Made by a program: the position numbers and the translations under genes. A stretch of DNA of 64,000 bases from assembly GCA_022376515.1 (NCBI GenBank), contig WTXI01000003.1, forward strand, positions 1,426,001 through 1,490,000, written 5' to 3'. Positions 46,301 through 57,228 of the stretch are shown piece by piece (position 1 is the stretch's first letter; each line of letters starts with the position of its first letter). Origin of the DNA: Lactifluus volemus (taxonomy: Eukaryota; Basidiomycota; Agaricomycetes; Russulales; Russulaceae). The notes under the pieces are model-generated. The model saw only the letters and a program-made list of their open reading frames with translations, did not search any database and was not told the DNA's origin.

Positions 46301-46936
46301 CTAGCTCACCAGTATTCAGTACCTATGTTGAGTGGGAGAGCAAGCCTCGCAAGTGGAGCAAAAGATGGCTTGAATTGAGAGAGCAGGGACTTTGGCTCTC
46401 CAAAAAGGACAATGTGATTACTTTTCTTCGATATTGTCTGGACGGACTTGATAACGTTTTTCTTCCTCAGGGAAAAGATGAAATTTTCCTGTGTTCTCTA
46501 GCCAATTTTGATGCATATGTTGTTACGAGGACACACAAACCTCCGAAGCCCTATGTCTTCGCTGCCAAGTCTACCGATAGCCTCTCCTTCTTTGAGAATG
46601 CAGCGGATTATGTCCATGTGTTTTGTTGCTCAGAGAAGGATGGGAAAAAGTGGCTGGCAAATATTCTTCTTGCCCGTGTAAGTGACGACCTTGTTACAAC
46701 GGATTTGTGTCTTGACCTCTTCTCCAGTCCTACTTTATCAATCAGGAGCGTAACACGCTCTCGGTTGGAGCGTCGACCTCCGCTGGAGCATCAGGCAAAT
46801 CTATTTCGCACTCGGGCACACGGAAAGCTCGCGCAGCGCTCAACAGCCGCTGGTGGATTCTCCGTCTGGTACAACGGCATCAACAACTTCACAGCCGTAC
46901 GCTTTTGAACCAGGGTCACTGCTTTCCAGGCGATAA
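43388..46936 (+). CDS. Ras-association and PH domain protein (MRL/Grb7-like arrangement)
   Basis: Probably a membrane-linked effector of a Ras-type GTPase in polarity or actin control; this role is inferred from domains. A long disordered N-terminal half is rich in Ser/Pro/Thr, with RKGTLGARLPLEPWD, TQSPTRSPNRVSSEESAS and acidic patches. A basic, glutamine-rich helix (KDERKRQRALKRQQQKQ) precedes a linker. The RA domain starts near RIFIMDLQRFNTVVMNPMT and continues to SVNVLVAKNTPLAALL. The PH domain runs from YVEWESKPRKWSKRWLELR to EKDGKKWLANILLAR. After a last intron the tail is Ser-rich. Around 46820 one base seems missing: the family-like ending QQPLVDSPSG..FEPGSLLSRR lies in the next frame and stops at 46936, otherwise the frame runs to 47118. 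Exon borders at 43.95-44.1 and 44.9-45.0 kb are uncertain. Confidence 0.7.
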
Positions 46937-47279
46937 TCGCCCTGCCCAACAACATTATATATCACTACCATCTATGCCACACTTCACCCCTGCCCTGCCC
47001 GTACTCTTTTGTATATTCCCTGAATACTATCTGTGGATCTACTATGTTCTCTCTTTAGAACCTGGGGTCGTTCCCCGAACATTTTCAGTTTGTATATGTA
47101 CTGTACCTGCAAATTATTAGTACTGTATCTCATTTTCTATGGATGTCTTTGTCTTGGTTTGGCGAATCAATCTTTTAATCAATCTATATTGTCTAGCATA
47201 ACATAACAGTACGGCAAGTGACAGACAGACATACGAGGAAAGCTACACGACGATCAATTTAAGGTAGACTCGAATAGGT
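46937..47279. other. Spacer between convergent genes
   Basis: Contains the 3' UTRs of the RA-PH gene and POB3. Nothing else is seen. Confidence 0.5.
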
Positions 47280-49639
47280 TCACTCTCCCGCTTTTTTCTG
47301 CTTCTTCCTTGCGGGCTCGTCCCCGTCTTCCTTCGAGGCCTTTGTGACCGGCTTTGGCTTCGGTTTGGGTTTGGGCGCACGCTTCTCGGCATCCGAGTCG
47401 ACATCCATCGGGTCAGCCTCATCACCCCCTTTCTTTGGCTTTGGCTTAGGTTTCGCCTTGGCCTTCTTTGGCTTATCGTCGCCGTCAGCACCCTCGTTAT
47501 CCTCGTCCCGACGATCCGCCTTTTTCTTTTTCTTCTTCGCTGGCGACTTGTCGCCGCCGCCGCCGCCACCGCCACTGCCACCACCGCCATCTTTGGCAAT
47601 CGCCTTGACCTTTTTCTTTTTCGGACCCTTCATCATATCGCGATCGCCCGACGCGTCGGATGCTGTGGTGCCTCCTTCCGAGTCTGAGCTAGTGTCGGTT
47701 GGCGAGCCTGCGTCCGAGGAGGATGCTTGGAAGTCATCGTCTGTACATTGGATCCCAGAAAAAAAAAAAGATGTCAGTGGGTCGGGCAGGGGAGCAGGGA
47801 GGTACATGAACGCGTGCTGGCGCTTACCTTCTTCGCTTTCGTCATCGTCATCGCGCGCCCTTCTCACGCGTGGCTCCTCGTCGTCGTCACTTGCGACACT
47901 CTGCATTTCCTCGTCCGAGTCGTCTGCCCCTGCGGCGAGCAGTAAGTCCCCATCCGGCACCATCTCGTTCTTCACTCGGACTTTCTTGTCTTTGAGGTAC
48001 GCGTCCGTGGGCTCGTGCTCCTCTTTGTTGATGGATGTGAACGTATATTCGGGCCCTTGTTTCGTGATGATCTGCATATCGAACGTGCGCGCGGTGGCAA
48101 TGCCGGCCCCAACGCGGGAAAAGACGACTTGATGGATATCGGAAATTTCGATGAGCACCGGTTGCTTGGAGACGAAAAAGATGAATTTTTCGAGCATGAA
48201 GAGATCGCCTTGAATGGCTTTCAGGTTGGCTTTTAGACCAGGATGTCCATTTCGGCTAGGTGACCAGATTATCGGGCAATTTCCCTTGAGAAGATGCATC
48301 CGGGACGTACCTCTGGAAGCTTCCGGCACTTATGATTTTCTTCTTCGATAGGGCCCGGAAGACGCTTGATACAACTTCGAAGGTAGGATCCTCATAGTGT
48401 TTCCTTAATCGCTCATACTTTGCAATATCCTCTCTAACGGTAGTGATTAGACAAGAAAAAGCGGAAATCAAGGGACACGCACTCGCTCATATTCAGCTCA
48501 GCAGTGATCTCCTCTTCACGACTGAATTGCATGACCAGGTACTGGTAACGGGTCTGACCCTGTCGGATGGGAATATTGAGGCCAAGCTTGAAAAAAAAGT
48601 CAGCCAAAATTTAGGAACAAGTTGTCACCACGCATACAATAAAGAGAATGTGTAGGTCGTCTTTTGGCAATAAGAACAGCCTCGATATGCTCGCGTACAC
48701 GATCTTGTAGTCGTAAGTTTTCCCACGTAGCCGCAAAAAGTCAGGGAACATGTCGACGTCGTATCGGCCTCTGGGAGTTAGGACTAGGACCTCCTCGAAG
48801 CTTAAAATGATGTCACCCGACACATGTCCAAGTTCAGCCTTTTCTTTGATGGCATCGTGGAAGGCCTGCGCAGCGCTCACTTCGTCGCCATCGTCCTCGG
48901 CGTCCGACTTGTTTGAGCCGGCATCGGAACCTCGGGCGCGCGTACTCTGGCCAGGTACGAAGAAACGTATTTCAACCATCTCATCAGGCTGGCCTTTTGA
49001 AGGCTTTTTCTCGGCGGAATCAGACGGTGCCATAAACTCTAGAGAGACTTCCGTGCGTCCTGCGATATTGAGTTGGCAACATACTGCAGGGAAGTTCGAA
49101 TGATGTTTTATTTCCAACGAGGAAGGCAAGTTCGTCGCCTGTTAAGGGCGTGGCTGAATGTCCGGAGCTGTGTAAATGACAAGAGTATGGGCGTACCCCG
49201 GAAGTCCGTCACCCCCAATTCCAACCTCTGAATGAGATGTCCTCGGTTTCTAAGGTGACGCTAAAATGTTGCTTCAACAAGCTAGCGAGTTTGTCATGGT
49301 CCTGAGTGCAACGGTGAAACGATGGTCAAGACTTGTATCCTGAAACGTGGGCTCACGTCACGTTCAAAGCCCTCGAAGGCCTCTCGGCGGCGATCCTTCA
49401 AGCCAACGCGAAGTTGAAAACCCCTTGCCACACGAAGCCAGCGTGCCCATTTAATATCTGTCGATGACATGGCAATGACACTGTCGGTATCCTCTGCTCT
49501 CCACGCCATGCCGCTGGACGCTACACGAAATTCTAGTAGAAAGATCGGGTTGTAATTTGACTGGAAACGTAGTGGTGGATAACGCACTTCCTAATTGTGT
49601 GGAGAGCCCATGATATACCCTGTCAAATTGAGTGGTCAT
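47280..49639 (-). CDS. POB3: FACT complex subunit Pob3 (SSRP1-like)
   Basis: Histone chaperone that, with Spt16, loosens and rebuilds nucleosomes during transcription and replication. The start at 49639 ([17 protein letters not shown]) is followed by the N-terminal domain ([35 protein letters not shown]). The Pob3 structure-specific region has [18 protein letters not shown] and [15 protein letters not shown]. The tandem PH domain includes [20 protein letters not shown], then [20 protein letters not shown] and HQVVFSR. An acidic stretch ([19 protein letters not shown]) comes next. The C-terminus is long and Lys/Pro-rich ([22 protein letters not shown]) and has no HMG box, as expected for fungal Pob3. 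About nine short introns. Convergent with the RA-PH gene, divergent from alpha-actinin. Confidence 0.92.
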
Positions 49640-49793
49640 GACGCTAGACGGTCGTTATTAGGGAGGACGCGTTATGGCGGAGTGTGAACACGCGCACGCG
49701 TCGCTTAATTTCACTTTCTGCCGCGATTGAGATCATCTTCGTCCTTTTCATCTTATCCCAGTTACCATTACCATTTGATATCAGACGCCGTGC
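49640..49793. promoter_or_regulatory. Shared divergent promoter, POB3 / alpha-actinin
   Basis: 154 bp separate the start codons of the two oppositely oriented genes. Confidence 0.5.
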
Positions 49794-52522
49794 ATGGACA
49801 GTCTCGAAACACTCTCCCGTAATACTCAGGAGCGAACTTTCTGCAAATGGTGCAGCGCACCCTTATGCTCGACGTCTATCGTTTTTATGAGGCTATCTTA
49901 GGCTTAACACCAAGCTCGAGGCGAACGGCTACCCTCCGATGGCCTCTCTCGTGAATGACCTTTCGGATGGTGTCAGACTCATTCAGCTCATGGTGCGTCT
50001 TCAATCTGGCTCTGCCGTTTCCATTTCTGATCGGGAGCCACTTACCTTTGACCAGGAGATTATGGGTATGTAACATCGAACGCCCTCGATTCTCCAAACC
50101 GACGCGCCATATATCCAGGTGATACTTCTCTGGGGCGCTACAACAGGAACCCGCGCATGCGTGTACAGAAAGCAGAGAACGTGAACAAAGCACTAGAATT
50201 TATCACTCTCGTGGCGTCAAGTTGACCAATATAGGGCCGGAGGGTAAATCCTTGTCTTTCTGTCCTAATTTCTTCATATAACTACCTGTAGATATCATCG
50301 ATGGCAACTTGAAGCTCATCCTCGGGATGATATGGACGCTCGTCCTACGGTTCACAATAGCCGATATCAAGTGCGATATCTCCCTTTAGCACCGCCTTTA
50401 TCCCGTGACAGATACGCTAACGGTATTCGTACCCTCAAGCGAAGAGGGCTCTCCGCTAAAGAAGGCTTATTGCTCTGGTGTCAACGCAAGACGGCTCCGT
50501 ATAAAGAAGTCGACGTTCAGGATTTTTCACTGAGCTGGTCCGACGGACTTGCGTTGTTTGTGTTTTTGTTTGGTTGCCTTGCCAGCTTGATTCGATCACT
50601 ATGACTCAGATGCGCTTTGATTCACTGTCACCGACCGGATTTGATAGACTATGATAAACTTGACAAGGTAATCTATGTTCTTGAAGGCGCCTGCACTTGT
50701 TCATGCTCCATAGTTCGATCGCCATGGTAATACCCAGCTAGCATTCGACGTTGCTGCTCAGTCTCTCGGAATCCCGGTTTGTCTTCTCACTGTCCAGAGA
50801 GATCATGACACTCACAACAGAATTAGCAACTGTTGGAAGTTGCGGATCTCTGCGACTCTGATCGACCAGACGAACGTAGTGTCATGACCTATGTCGCAAG
50901 TTATTTCCATGCATTCTCATCTCAAGGTGAGAATTTGTTTCGGGGGTTCACAATGACTCACCCTTCATTCGAACAGACCAGGCAGAAACGGTCTCCCGTC
51001 GAATTGACAAGTTCGCGGAACTCATGCGGTCCATTTGGGTTAGCAGAAATGACTATGAGCGCCGCGTTCGAGCCGTGCGTGGCTAGTCTCCGTTTTGGCT
51101 CGTCGGGGCGAGAAGTAATGGTATCATAGCTTCTTGCTGCGCTCACAGAGACACAAGAAAAGTGGGCTTCGGTGAAATTTACAGGTACATATGCGGACGT
51201 GAAAGAACATGCTGCGAACTTCGCAAGCTACAAGCAGACTACGAAGAGGACGTGGGTTACAGAAAAGCAAGACTTGGCCACCCTTCTCGGTAACGTTCAA
51301 ACGAAGCTCAAGACTTACAAGTTAAGACCTTATGTACCTCCTTCTGGCCTTGCCCTTTCCGTTAGTCTACTGTCCGTTGAACCTCATGGAGATGAGCTCA
51401 TATCTCGACAGGACATTGACGACGCATGGGAGGTCCTCTTAGCTTCGGAGACAAAACGCTCGAGAGCTATCAATGCACAAATTCGAGAGTATGATCCTCG
51501 CAGAATGTCGTGGCCAGACAATTAATTCTCGTGACAGGATTCAAGAGACCCTCCGAAAGAAGTTTGCAGAGCTAGCAGATACTTTCCGGGACCGCCTGCG
51601 TGCTGTCTCTCTCGAGTTGTCGGCAGTGGAAGGCCCCTTAGAAGGGCAGCAACGTCAAATTGAGAAGATTCAGACTCGAATACCTGCACTCTCAGACGCT
51701 TTGTCGACGGTCGAAGCGGCTGAAGCCGAGTGTGTTGCTGCGAAAGTTGAAGAGAACGACTACACCGTATTCACCTGTCAGGATCTTGAGTTTGAACTTG
51801 AGCTTGTAGTGCAGAGTATAGCGAAGAAAATCTCGTTCATCGATAACCAGGTATGTTTGGCTTTCCTCCTGAAGCCTTTTTTCCGACCAAGCGGGTGGCA
51901 GATCGTGTCACGGAACTTGACCAATCTGACACCAGCACAAATTGAACAATTCGAGAGCACTTTCCGATACTTCGATAAGGATGAGACAAACACGCTCAAT
52001 GTTTCCGAGATGGCTGCCGCCTTGGCTAGTCTGGGTATTGTCTATGCGGTGAGCTCGTTTCTATCTTCACAGGGGTATGACTATAATTTCCAACGAAGGA
52101 CGAGGACCTTGAGATCATCTACGACCAACTACTTCAGGAATATGGCGCAATGACATTCGAAGCTTTCATAAATCTTCTGGTATGTTGCCACTGTTGTGGC
52201 ACCGCTGCCTGAAGTCGGGGCTGACATCGTGCAGGTCGACATCACAGAGGATCAAACATCGCCCGACCAGTTACGTGAAGCCTTCCAAGGGGCCGCAAGT
52301 AATAAGGTCTGTCCTCCGGTGTTGACTTTTCCCGGCCTGACGGATAGTGCTGACTCGGCGACTGCGCATACACAGCCATATGTGACGGAGCTGGATTTGC
52401 GCTTGGCACATATACCGGCTAGCGCAATTGAGTATCTGAGGGAGGTCATGCCTGCTACACCGGGTGGTACTGGGGAGGCTGAATATGACTACGACGGATG
52501 GCTAGACAGTGTATTCGAGTAG
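49794..52522 (+). CDS. ain1: Alpha-actinin (Ain1-like), actin cross-linker
   Basis: Cross-links actin filaments, in fungi mainly in the cytokinetic ring and at growth sites. Exon 1 (from 49794) reads [19 protein letters not shown]. After an intron the first calponin-homology domain follows: [35 protein letters not shown] and [20 protein letters not shown]. The second CH domain has [33 protein letters not shown] and [11 protein letters not shown] spectrin-like helical rod includes [18 protein letters not shown] and the coil around [19 protein letters not shown]-hands close the protein ([20 protein letters not shown], then a degenerate second pair) with the C-terminus [12 protein letters not shown]. 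About twelve introns are needed, and the frame is consistent. It is followed in the same direction by cofilin. Confidence 0.88.
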
Positions 52523-52674
52523 GAGAGTAACCTTGAAAGGGAAATTATTATCTAATGATGGCGATTGCCGAAGACAGTGCCATCGTGATATCAAACGAAA
52601 AAGTGAACTAAAAGGAAACCCAATTATCCCCCCCTACTCACTCTCACCACCCCTTCACCCAGCACATAACAGAG

Positions 52675-53304
52675 ATGGTGCGAGAACATGCTTATTCAGA
52701 CATCAGCATATTCTATAACGCATTCCTAGTCGTCTGGCGTATCCCCCAATCCAGAGTGCCTCGACAGGTTCCAGGAGCTGAAGCTCAAAAAGACGCACAA
52801 GTACATCATCTTTATGCTTAACAAGGAGAAAACGGAGGTAATCGTGGAGAAAACGTCGTCGTCAGCCGACTACGACGATTTCCTCACCTGTCTACCCGAG
52901 AGCGAGTGCCGCTGGGCTGTGTACGACTTTGGGTTTGAGAATGAGGAAGGTGCCAAGCGCAACAAGATCATTTTCTACTCCTGGTACGTTCCCCTCTTTC
53001 ATCCCTTCCTACGAAATAACCTTTATCTCTTCTCATGTGCACCCTGTCGTGGTGGTGATTTTGTAGGTCACCTGATACCGCCAAGATCAAGGATAAGATG
53101 GTGTCCGCGTCTTCTCGAGACGCTCTTCGACGCTCCTTTGTCGGTATCGCGTTGGAAGTCCAAGGTACCGATTATAGCGAAGTGGCTCATGAGACCGGTG
53201 AGCTCAAAATTCGTTTCTCTCCTCTCTTTTGCCGTACATCTTACCTTTTTTTTTCTTTCTTCCCACTCAACAAAGTCTTGGACAAAGCACTGCGTGGCCG
53301 TTGA
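52675..53304 (+). CDS. COF1: Cofilin (actin-depolymerising factor)
   Basis: Severs and depolymerises actin filaments in the cytoplasm. Exons are 52675-52677, 52730-52983, 53067-53197 and 53276-53304, giving 138 residues, the usual cofilin length. The first exon is the ATG alone; splicing joins it to TCG, giving the normal [12 protein letters not shown] start with the regulatory Ser near the N-terminus. ADF-homology motifs follow: [20 protein letters not shown], then [20 protein letters not shown]. Next come [20 protein letters not shown] and the actin-binding helix [16 protein letters not shown]. The end is [16 protein letters not shown]. Adjacent to alpha-actinin, so two actin regulators are neighbours in the same orientation. 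Confidence 0.93.
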
Positions 53305-54073
53305 TTTATATGTAACCCAACAACCCCCCACACCACCCAAACTACCACTTAACTTTCAACCTGTCCCTTCAAACTCAACCCCCAATGTCCTTGTGCTTGT
53401 AATCGCCTGCAGAAGAGAGAATAAAGTTTACACAGAACCTTTGCTGTTGGAAAATAAATTCTGATCATATTTTTTACCGAACAATACTGTCGTCAATCAG
53501 GCAGATTGTGCTCAAAATCTCCAGTTTGCGTTTTTTTAGCGTGTCACTACGGTGAGGTTGAGACTCGGCTGATGATCATGTCGGACGACGACACAGTTTT
53601 TTCGAGGGATGGACGACTGACCACTCTAGATACGCCCATGGATGGAACGTAAGATTTGCTAGCATCAATTATTAAAAAAAGTACTATTCGCATCCTGCTT
53701 CACCGATCGATTGGGATGAATATAGTAGCCGATTTATATAGCGATATAGGCTGGACGGAGAGAGCAAAGGCCTGGACCTGAGGTTGTGGATATGAGTCGG
53801 GCTGGACATACTCCATCCACTGAAAGGGGACCATTTCCTCCGATCGATTGGAGATTCCGCAAAAGTCCTAATTTCTACATCCAGGATACGCTAAGACTCA
53901 AATCCGGGGCTGTGGATAGTCATACTTCAGAAACCTTGGCTCGATCATTTGCTTACAAGTCACGTTCAAAGGAAGGGGGATAAGATACGTTGTTTCATTC
54001 ATCGCAAGATAAGGTATGGACGATTTAACAACATTGTACCCGTCTTTGACCGTACCAAGGAAGACGCGATCAC
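53305..54073. other. Spacer between cofilin and VDAC
   Basis: Contains both 3' UTRs. A 65-codon open frame at 53786-53983 has no recognisable motif and I do not support it as a gene. Confidence 0.45.
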
Positions 54074-55194
54074 TCACGCCTCAAAGACAAACTGCGCGCC
54101 AACCTTGTGTGCAGGACCCGAGGGGCTTGGCTCATTAAGCCGCTGTGTATCAAGGGCAAGACCGAATGAGGCCTTGACACCAGGACGGAGTGCCTGAGTG
54201 TAGCCTATATGTGGGTGCAACATGAGTGGTTGCACAAAGTCAAAGGCAATGGAGAAATGCCTACCGAGAGCGAGAATACCAGCGTTGTTAATTTTAGCCT
54301 TCACAAAGGCAGCCGAATCAAGGTAACTATGTGATTGACATCAGCATCAAGACGGGGGTTTTTTTTTTTCGAAACGAACGAAAAGAGTACGTACGCTTTG
54401 GTGCCAACTTCAAGTACGACACCCGGAGAAGTGGCCTTGGTATCGTATACCGCCTTCGCGCCGGCCTCAACATCGGGGCTCACGCGGTGGTAGTAGCTCG
54501 CAGCGAAGGTGCCGAAGTTGGAGAGACCATGGAAGGTGACGGCGTACTCGGGCGCAGAGAAACCGAGCGCGGCGCAGTACCTGTCAACGCGGCCCTCGGT
54601 GACGTTATAGGAAGCCTCTGCGCCGACAAGGAAGCCATCACGACCAAGCACGGCATCAGCGGTGAACGTGGGGCCCTTTGTAGCAAAAGTGAGTCTGAGG
54701 AAAAGGGCAGAGAAGAGCACACCAACCTTGAAGACGTCCAAAACGGCGCGGGAGTGCAAACCGGGCTGCTTGTAGGCAGCGCCAAGAAGCACCGACTTGC
54801 CGTGTTTCTCCGGGTTGAGGATGGTGGTGGTCTCGAGCTTGAGGCCGTGAGCGATCTGGTTCTCGAGCTCGATTTGAGAGCGGATAATGTTGGAGGTGGT
54901 CCAGGCCTGAGTGAGGGTAAGGCCGTGACGTTTGTCGGAATATTTGCCCTCTAGGTTGCCAGAGACGAAGGAAGACTTTGAGTCACGAGTACCATCGACC
55001 TTGAAGGTGACATTGGAAGGAGTCGCAGTCTTGACTTCAAGGGAAGTGCCAGAAAAGTGGTAATCCTTGCCAAGAAGATCGTTGGAGGACTTGCCGAGGT
55101 CCTATATATGAAGACGGTAAGATTAAAAAAGCCAAAAAAAATGAGAGGAATTACGGGCCTTCCAAGATGGGGGAACGGGCTGAGGGAGAGACAT
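54074..55194 (-). CDS. POR1: Mitochondrial outer-membrane porin (VDAC)
   Basis: Forms the beta-barrel channel for ATP, ADP and other metabolites in the outer mitochondrial membrane. The N-terminus MSLPQPVPPSWK joins DLGKSSNDLLGKDYHF, the usual fungal VDAC start. Beta-strand segments follow in order: SLEVKTATPSNVTFKVDGTR, KYSDKRHGLTLTQAWTTSN and HGLKLETTTILNPEKH. Then come FTADAVLGRDGFLVGAEASY and SYYHRVSPDVEAGAKAVYD. The C-terminal strands run through RPGVKASFGLALDTQ and HKVGAQFVFEA. Introns lie at about 54326-54398 and 55104-55157. The first intron keeps the frame only with an unusual donor directly after AAG (GCCCGT) instead of the GT four bases later. Start at 55194. Divergent from the phosphatase gene at 55391. 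Confidence 0.9.
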
Positions 55195-55390
55195 TATTAA
55201 GTATGAGCGAGGCGCAAGACGGAGTGTTGTGTTGGCAGCGGCGAACGAGACGAGAGGAGCGAGAAAGGGAAAACCCACTTCTTGGTCATCCAATCGTGGG
55301 AAATGTCATACGAACGTGCTCGGCACATCCATTCCGTGCCATGCCGAGAACCGGAACTCGGTCGCCAACTCGACACACCGATAGATAGAG
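55195..55390. promoter_or_regulatory. Shared divergent promoter, POR1 / YCH1-like
   Basis: 196 bp separate the two start codons on opposite strands. No specific site was identified. Confidence 0.45.
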
Positions 55391-56117
55391 ATGCCTCTAA
55401 ACTATATTTCTGGCGATGTATGTAAACCCCCTCTTTTTTTTTCGGTACTAGTCCGACATCCCATATCCAGGATCTCGCAGCGATCGTCAAGAGTAACAAA
55501 CATCCTCGCAAGGACTATCTCGTTGTGGACGTCCGCGATGACGATTACATCGGAGGACACATTACCAACTCTCGCAACGTCCCTTCCTTGACCTTCTTAG
55601 ACAACCTAGATGACCTAGTCCGGGACTTCAAAGAGATACCACTGGTTATCTTCCACTGTGCATTCTCACAAATACGGTGCGTGGCATCGATGCGCACCTT
55701 TTAGAAATCTGACGACTACAAGCGACATTTAGCGGTCCAAAGGCGGCGCGTGTAAGTTTTGAATGTACCTGACTACCCCTGGCCACTGACATTTCTTGCT
55801 GCATTCCCAGATTTACAATGATCGACGCAATCAGCTGAAGAGCGACAAAGATATACCTCAAGAGATTCTCATACTCAGTGGGGGGTTTACTGAATTCCAG
55901 GCCAAGTTCAGGGTAATGCCTCCCGGAGCTCTACGTCTGCGCCCTTATTCACTGAAGATACTAGGATGACCCACAGCTGGTCGAAAATGGGACAAGAATA
56001 TTTGGGCTTCCGAGTGGTCATATTGAAACTGACTGGGAAGCATTATTTGGAAGTCATGCCCGTCAATTTACCAGGGTACAACGAGTACTTTTTTTCGGGA
56101 CATGTAAGGTGTTGTAA
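55391..56117 (+). CDS. YCH1: CDC25/rhodanese-type phosphatase (Ych1/Ibp1-like)
   Basis: Small single-domain phosphatase of the CDC25-rhodanese fold. The exon after the first intron reads LAAIVKSNKHPRKDYLVVDV, then RDDDYIGGHITNSRNVPS, the CDC25-like substrate-loop region. The active-site loop is HCAFSQIRGPKAA, a Cys-x5-Arg signature split by an intron between Arg and Gly. A C-terminal helix NDRRNQLKSDKDIPQEILIL leads to LSGGFTEFQAKFR. In the last exon a base seems missing near 55986: reading in the next frame gives WDKNIWASEWSY and a stop at 56026, the ending expected for the family, whereas the unshifted frame runs on to 56117. Its 3' end is about 50-140 bp from the convergent COX20 gene. Confidence 0.75.
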
Positions 56118-56167
56118 ATATGCGTGTATTCGTGTAGCGAATATATCATCGTGTGTTGGTGCCATCG

Positions 56168-56880
56168 TCATGATGGCGTTTCGGAGTCTTTGGGTTTTGC
56201 GAGCATTCGCTTGGGAAGCTGCTCAACGACAGTCTGTACGCGCCGACGTTCTTCGAGGATATTTGTTGGCATATCGTCCTGTATGAGACTGCGTTCATTC
56301 CACCGCTCGCTCGCTTGAACCACAAACCGGGGCCTAGTGGGCAGATAGAGACAAAAAAAAACACGTACCATGTCCCGAGAGAAACGAGCATGAACGTCCC
56401 CACTGCCCAATTACATGCCGCAAATGGACCTATCCAGGCGTGTGCCCCCCTCCACGTCAGCGGGCTACGCTGTGCAGAGAAAATGAAATGTAAGAACACT
56501 TACGGACGCTGAGCCCACGGATGAAGCCGACACCGACCCCACTCGCAATCCCACTCAACAAACTGTTCCGCGCACACGGTATTTCGTCGATGCGCCGCAA
56601 GTCGTCAAATGGTGACAACCTCTACCAGTTATACCGTATCACGTAGACGCATCAACATTCTAACAGCATTGAAAAAAAAAAAAAGGGGGGGGGGAAGACG
56701 AGAGGAGGGGAAGTTGTCGAGTCGTAAGTGAAGACGCACCTGGAATGCCTCGCGAACGTCGGTCCAGTAATTTCCTGTTGTCTCGGTCTGATAAATCGGG
56801 CGGCGCGGCACTGAGCTGGAAGTTCCGGGAGGCGGATTTGGGTCCTCTGAAGGGCTACGTTCTGAGGCTGGTGAGGTCAT
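56168..56880 (-). CDS. COX20: Cytochrome c oxidase assembly factor Cox20
   Basis: Inner-membrane chaperone that binds newly made Cox2 during complex IV assembly. The N-terminus is Pro/Ser-rich (SERSPSEDPNPPPGTSSSVP) and ends YWTDVREAFQ. After an intron the core reads LSPFDDLRRIDEIPCARNSL, then LSGIASGVGVGFIRGLS (TM1). Next is PFAACNWAVGTFMLVSLGTW (TM2), where Asn-Trp-Ala-Val-Gly is the family hallmark. The tail is a helical segment with TVVEQLPKRMLAKPKDSE. Intron 1 contains a striking polypyrimidine tract, C10 then T13 on the coding strand (56672-56694). Three introns in total. Start at 56880. Confidence 0.82.
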
Positions 56881-57228
56881 GTGTAGTGTAACTTGGACTA
56901 CTTAAATTGAAATCAAAATTGAGAAACTGAACTGAAGTTCACGTTCAAGTGGTAATGTACAGCAAGTCATGTGTCAATGACGTCACACCACCGTGACATC
57001 GCCGCACGTGCATGAAACTGGATTAGCTTATTATTTGGACCCGCCAATCCGATACTTTCTGCTAAGTTCTCCCCACCCTCCGTTCGGCACATGATCATGA
57101 CCTTCGAATTTGACAAATGTACATATGAATCCAACATGTCTTACACTTCCAGGGAAAGGCTCAACCTAGTATAGTATAGGACAAACTCACTAATGCGAGG
57201 GAAAATGTACATACATAGATACAATCAA
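56881..57228. other. Spacer between COX20 and the STAND receptor
   Basis: Promoter of COX20 on the left side and the 3' flank of the receptor on the right; nothing else is recognised. Confidence 0.45.

Noticed and set aside
47344..48132. 262-codon plus-strand frame rich in Phe, Ser and Pro
   Set aside because: It is the complement of the Lys/Asp/Ser-rich Pob3 C-terminus; low complexity keeps it open.
54331..54954. 207-codon plus-strand frame rich in Gly, Glu and Arg
   Set aside because: Antisense of the VDAC barrel-coding exon; the minus-strand protein matches VDAC along its length.
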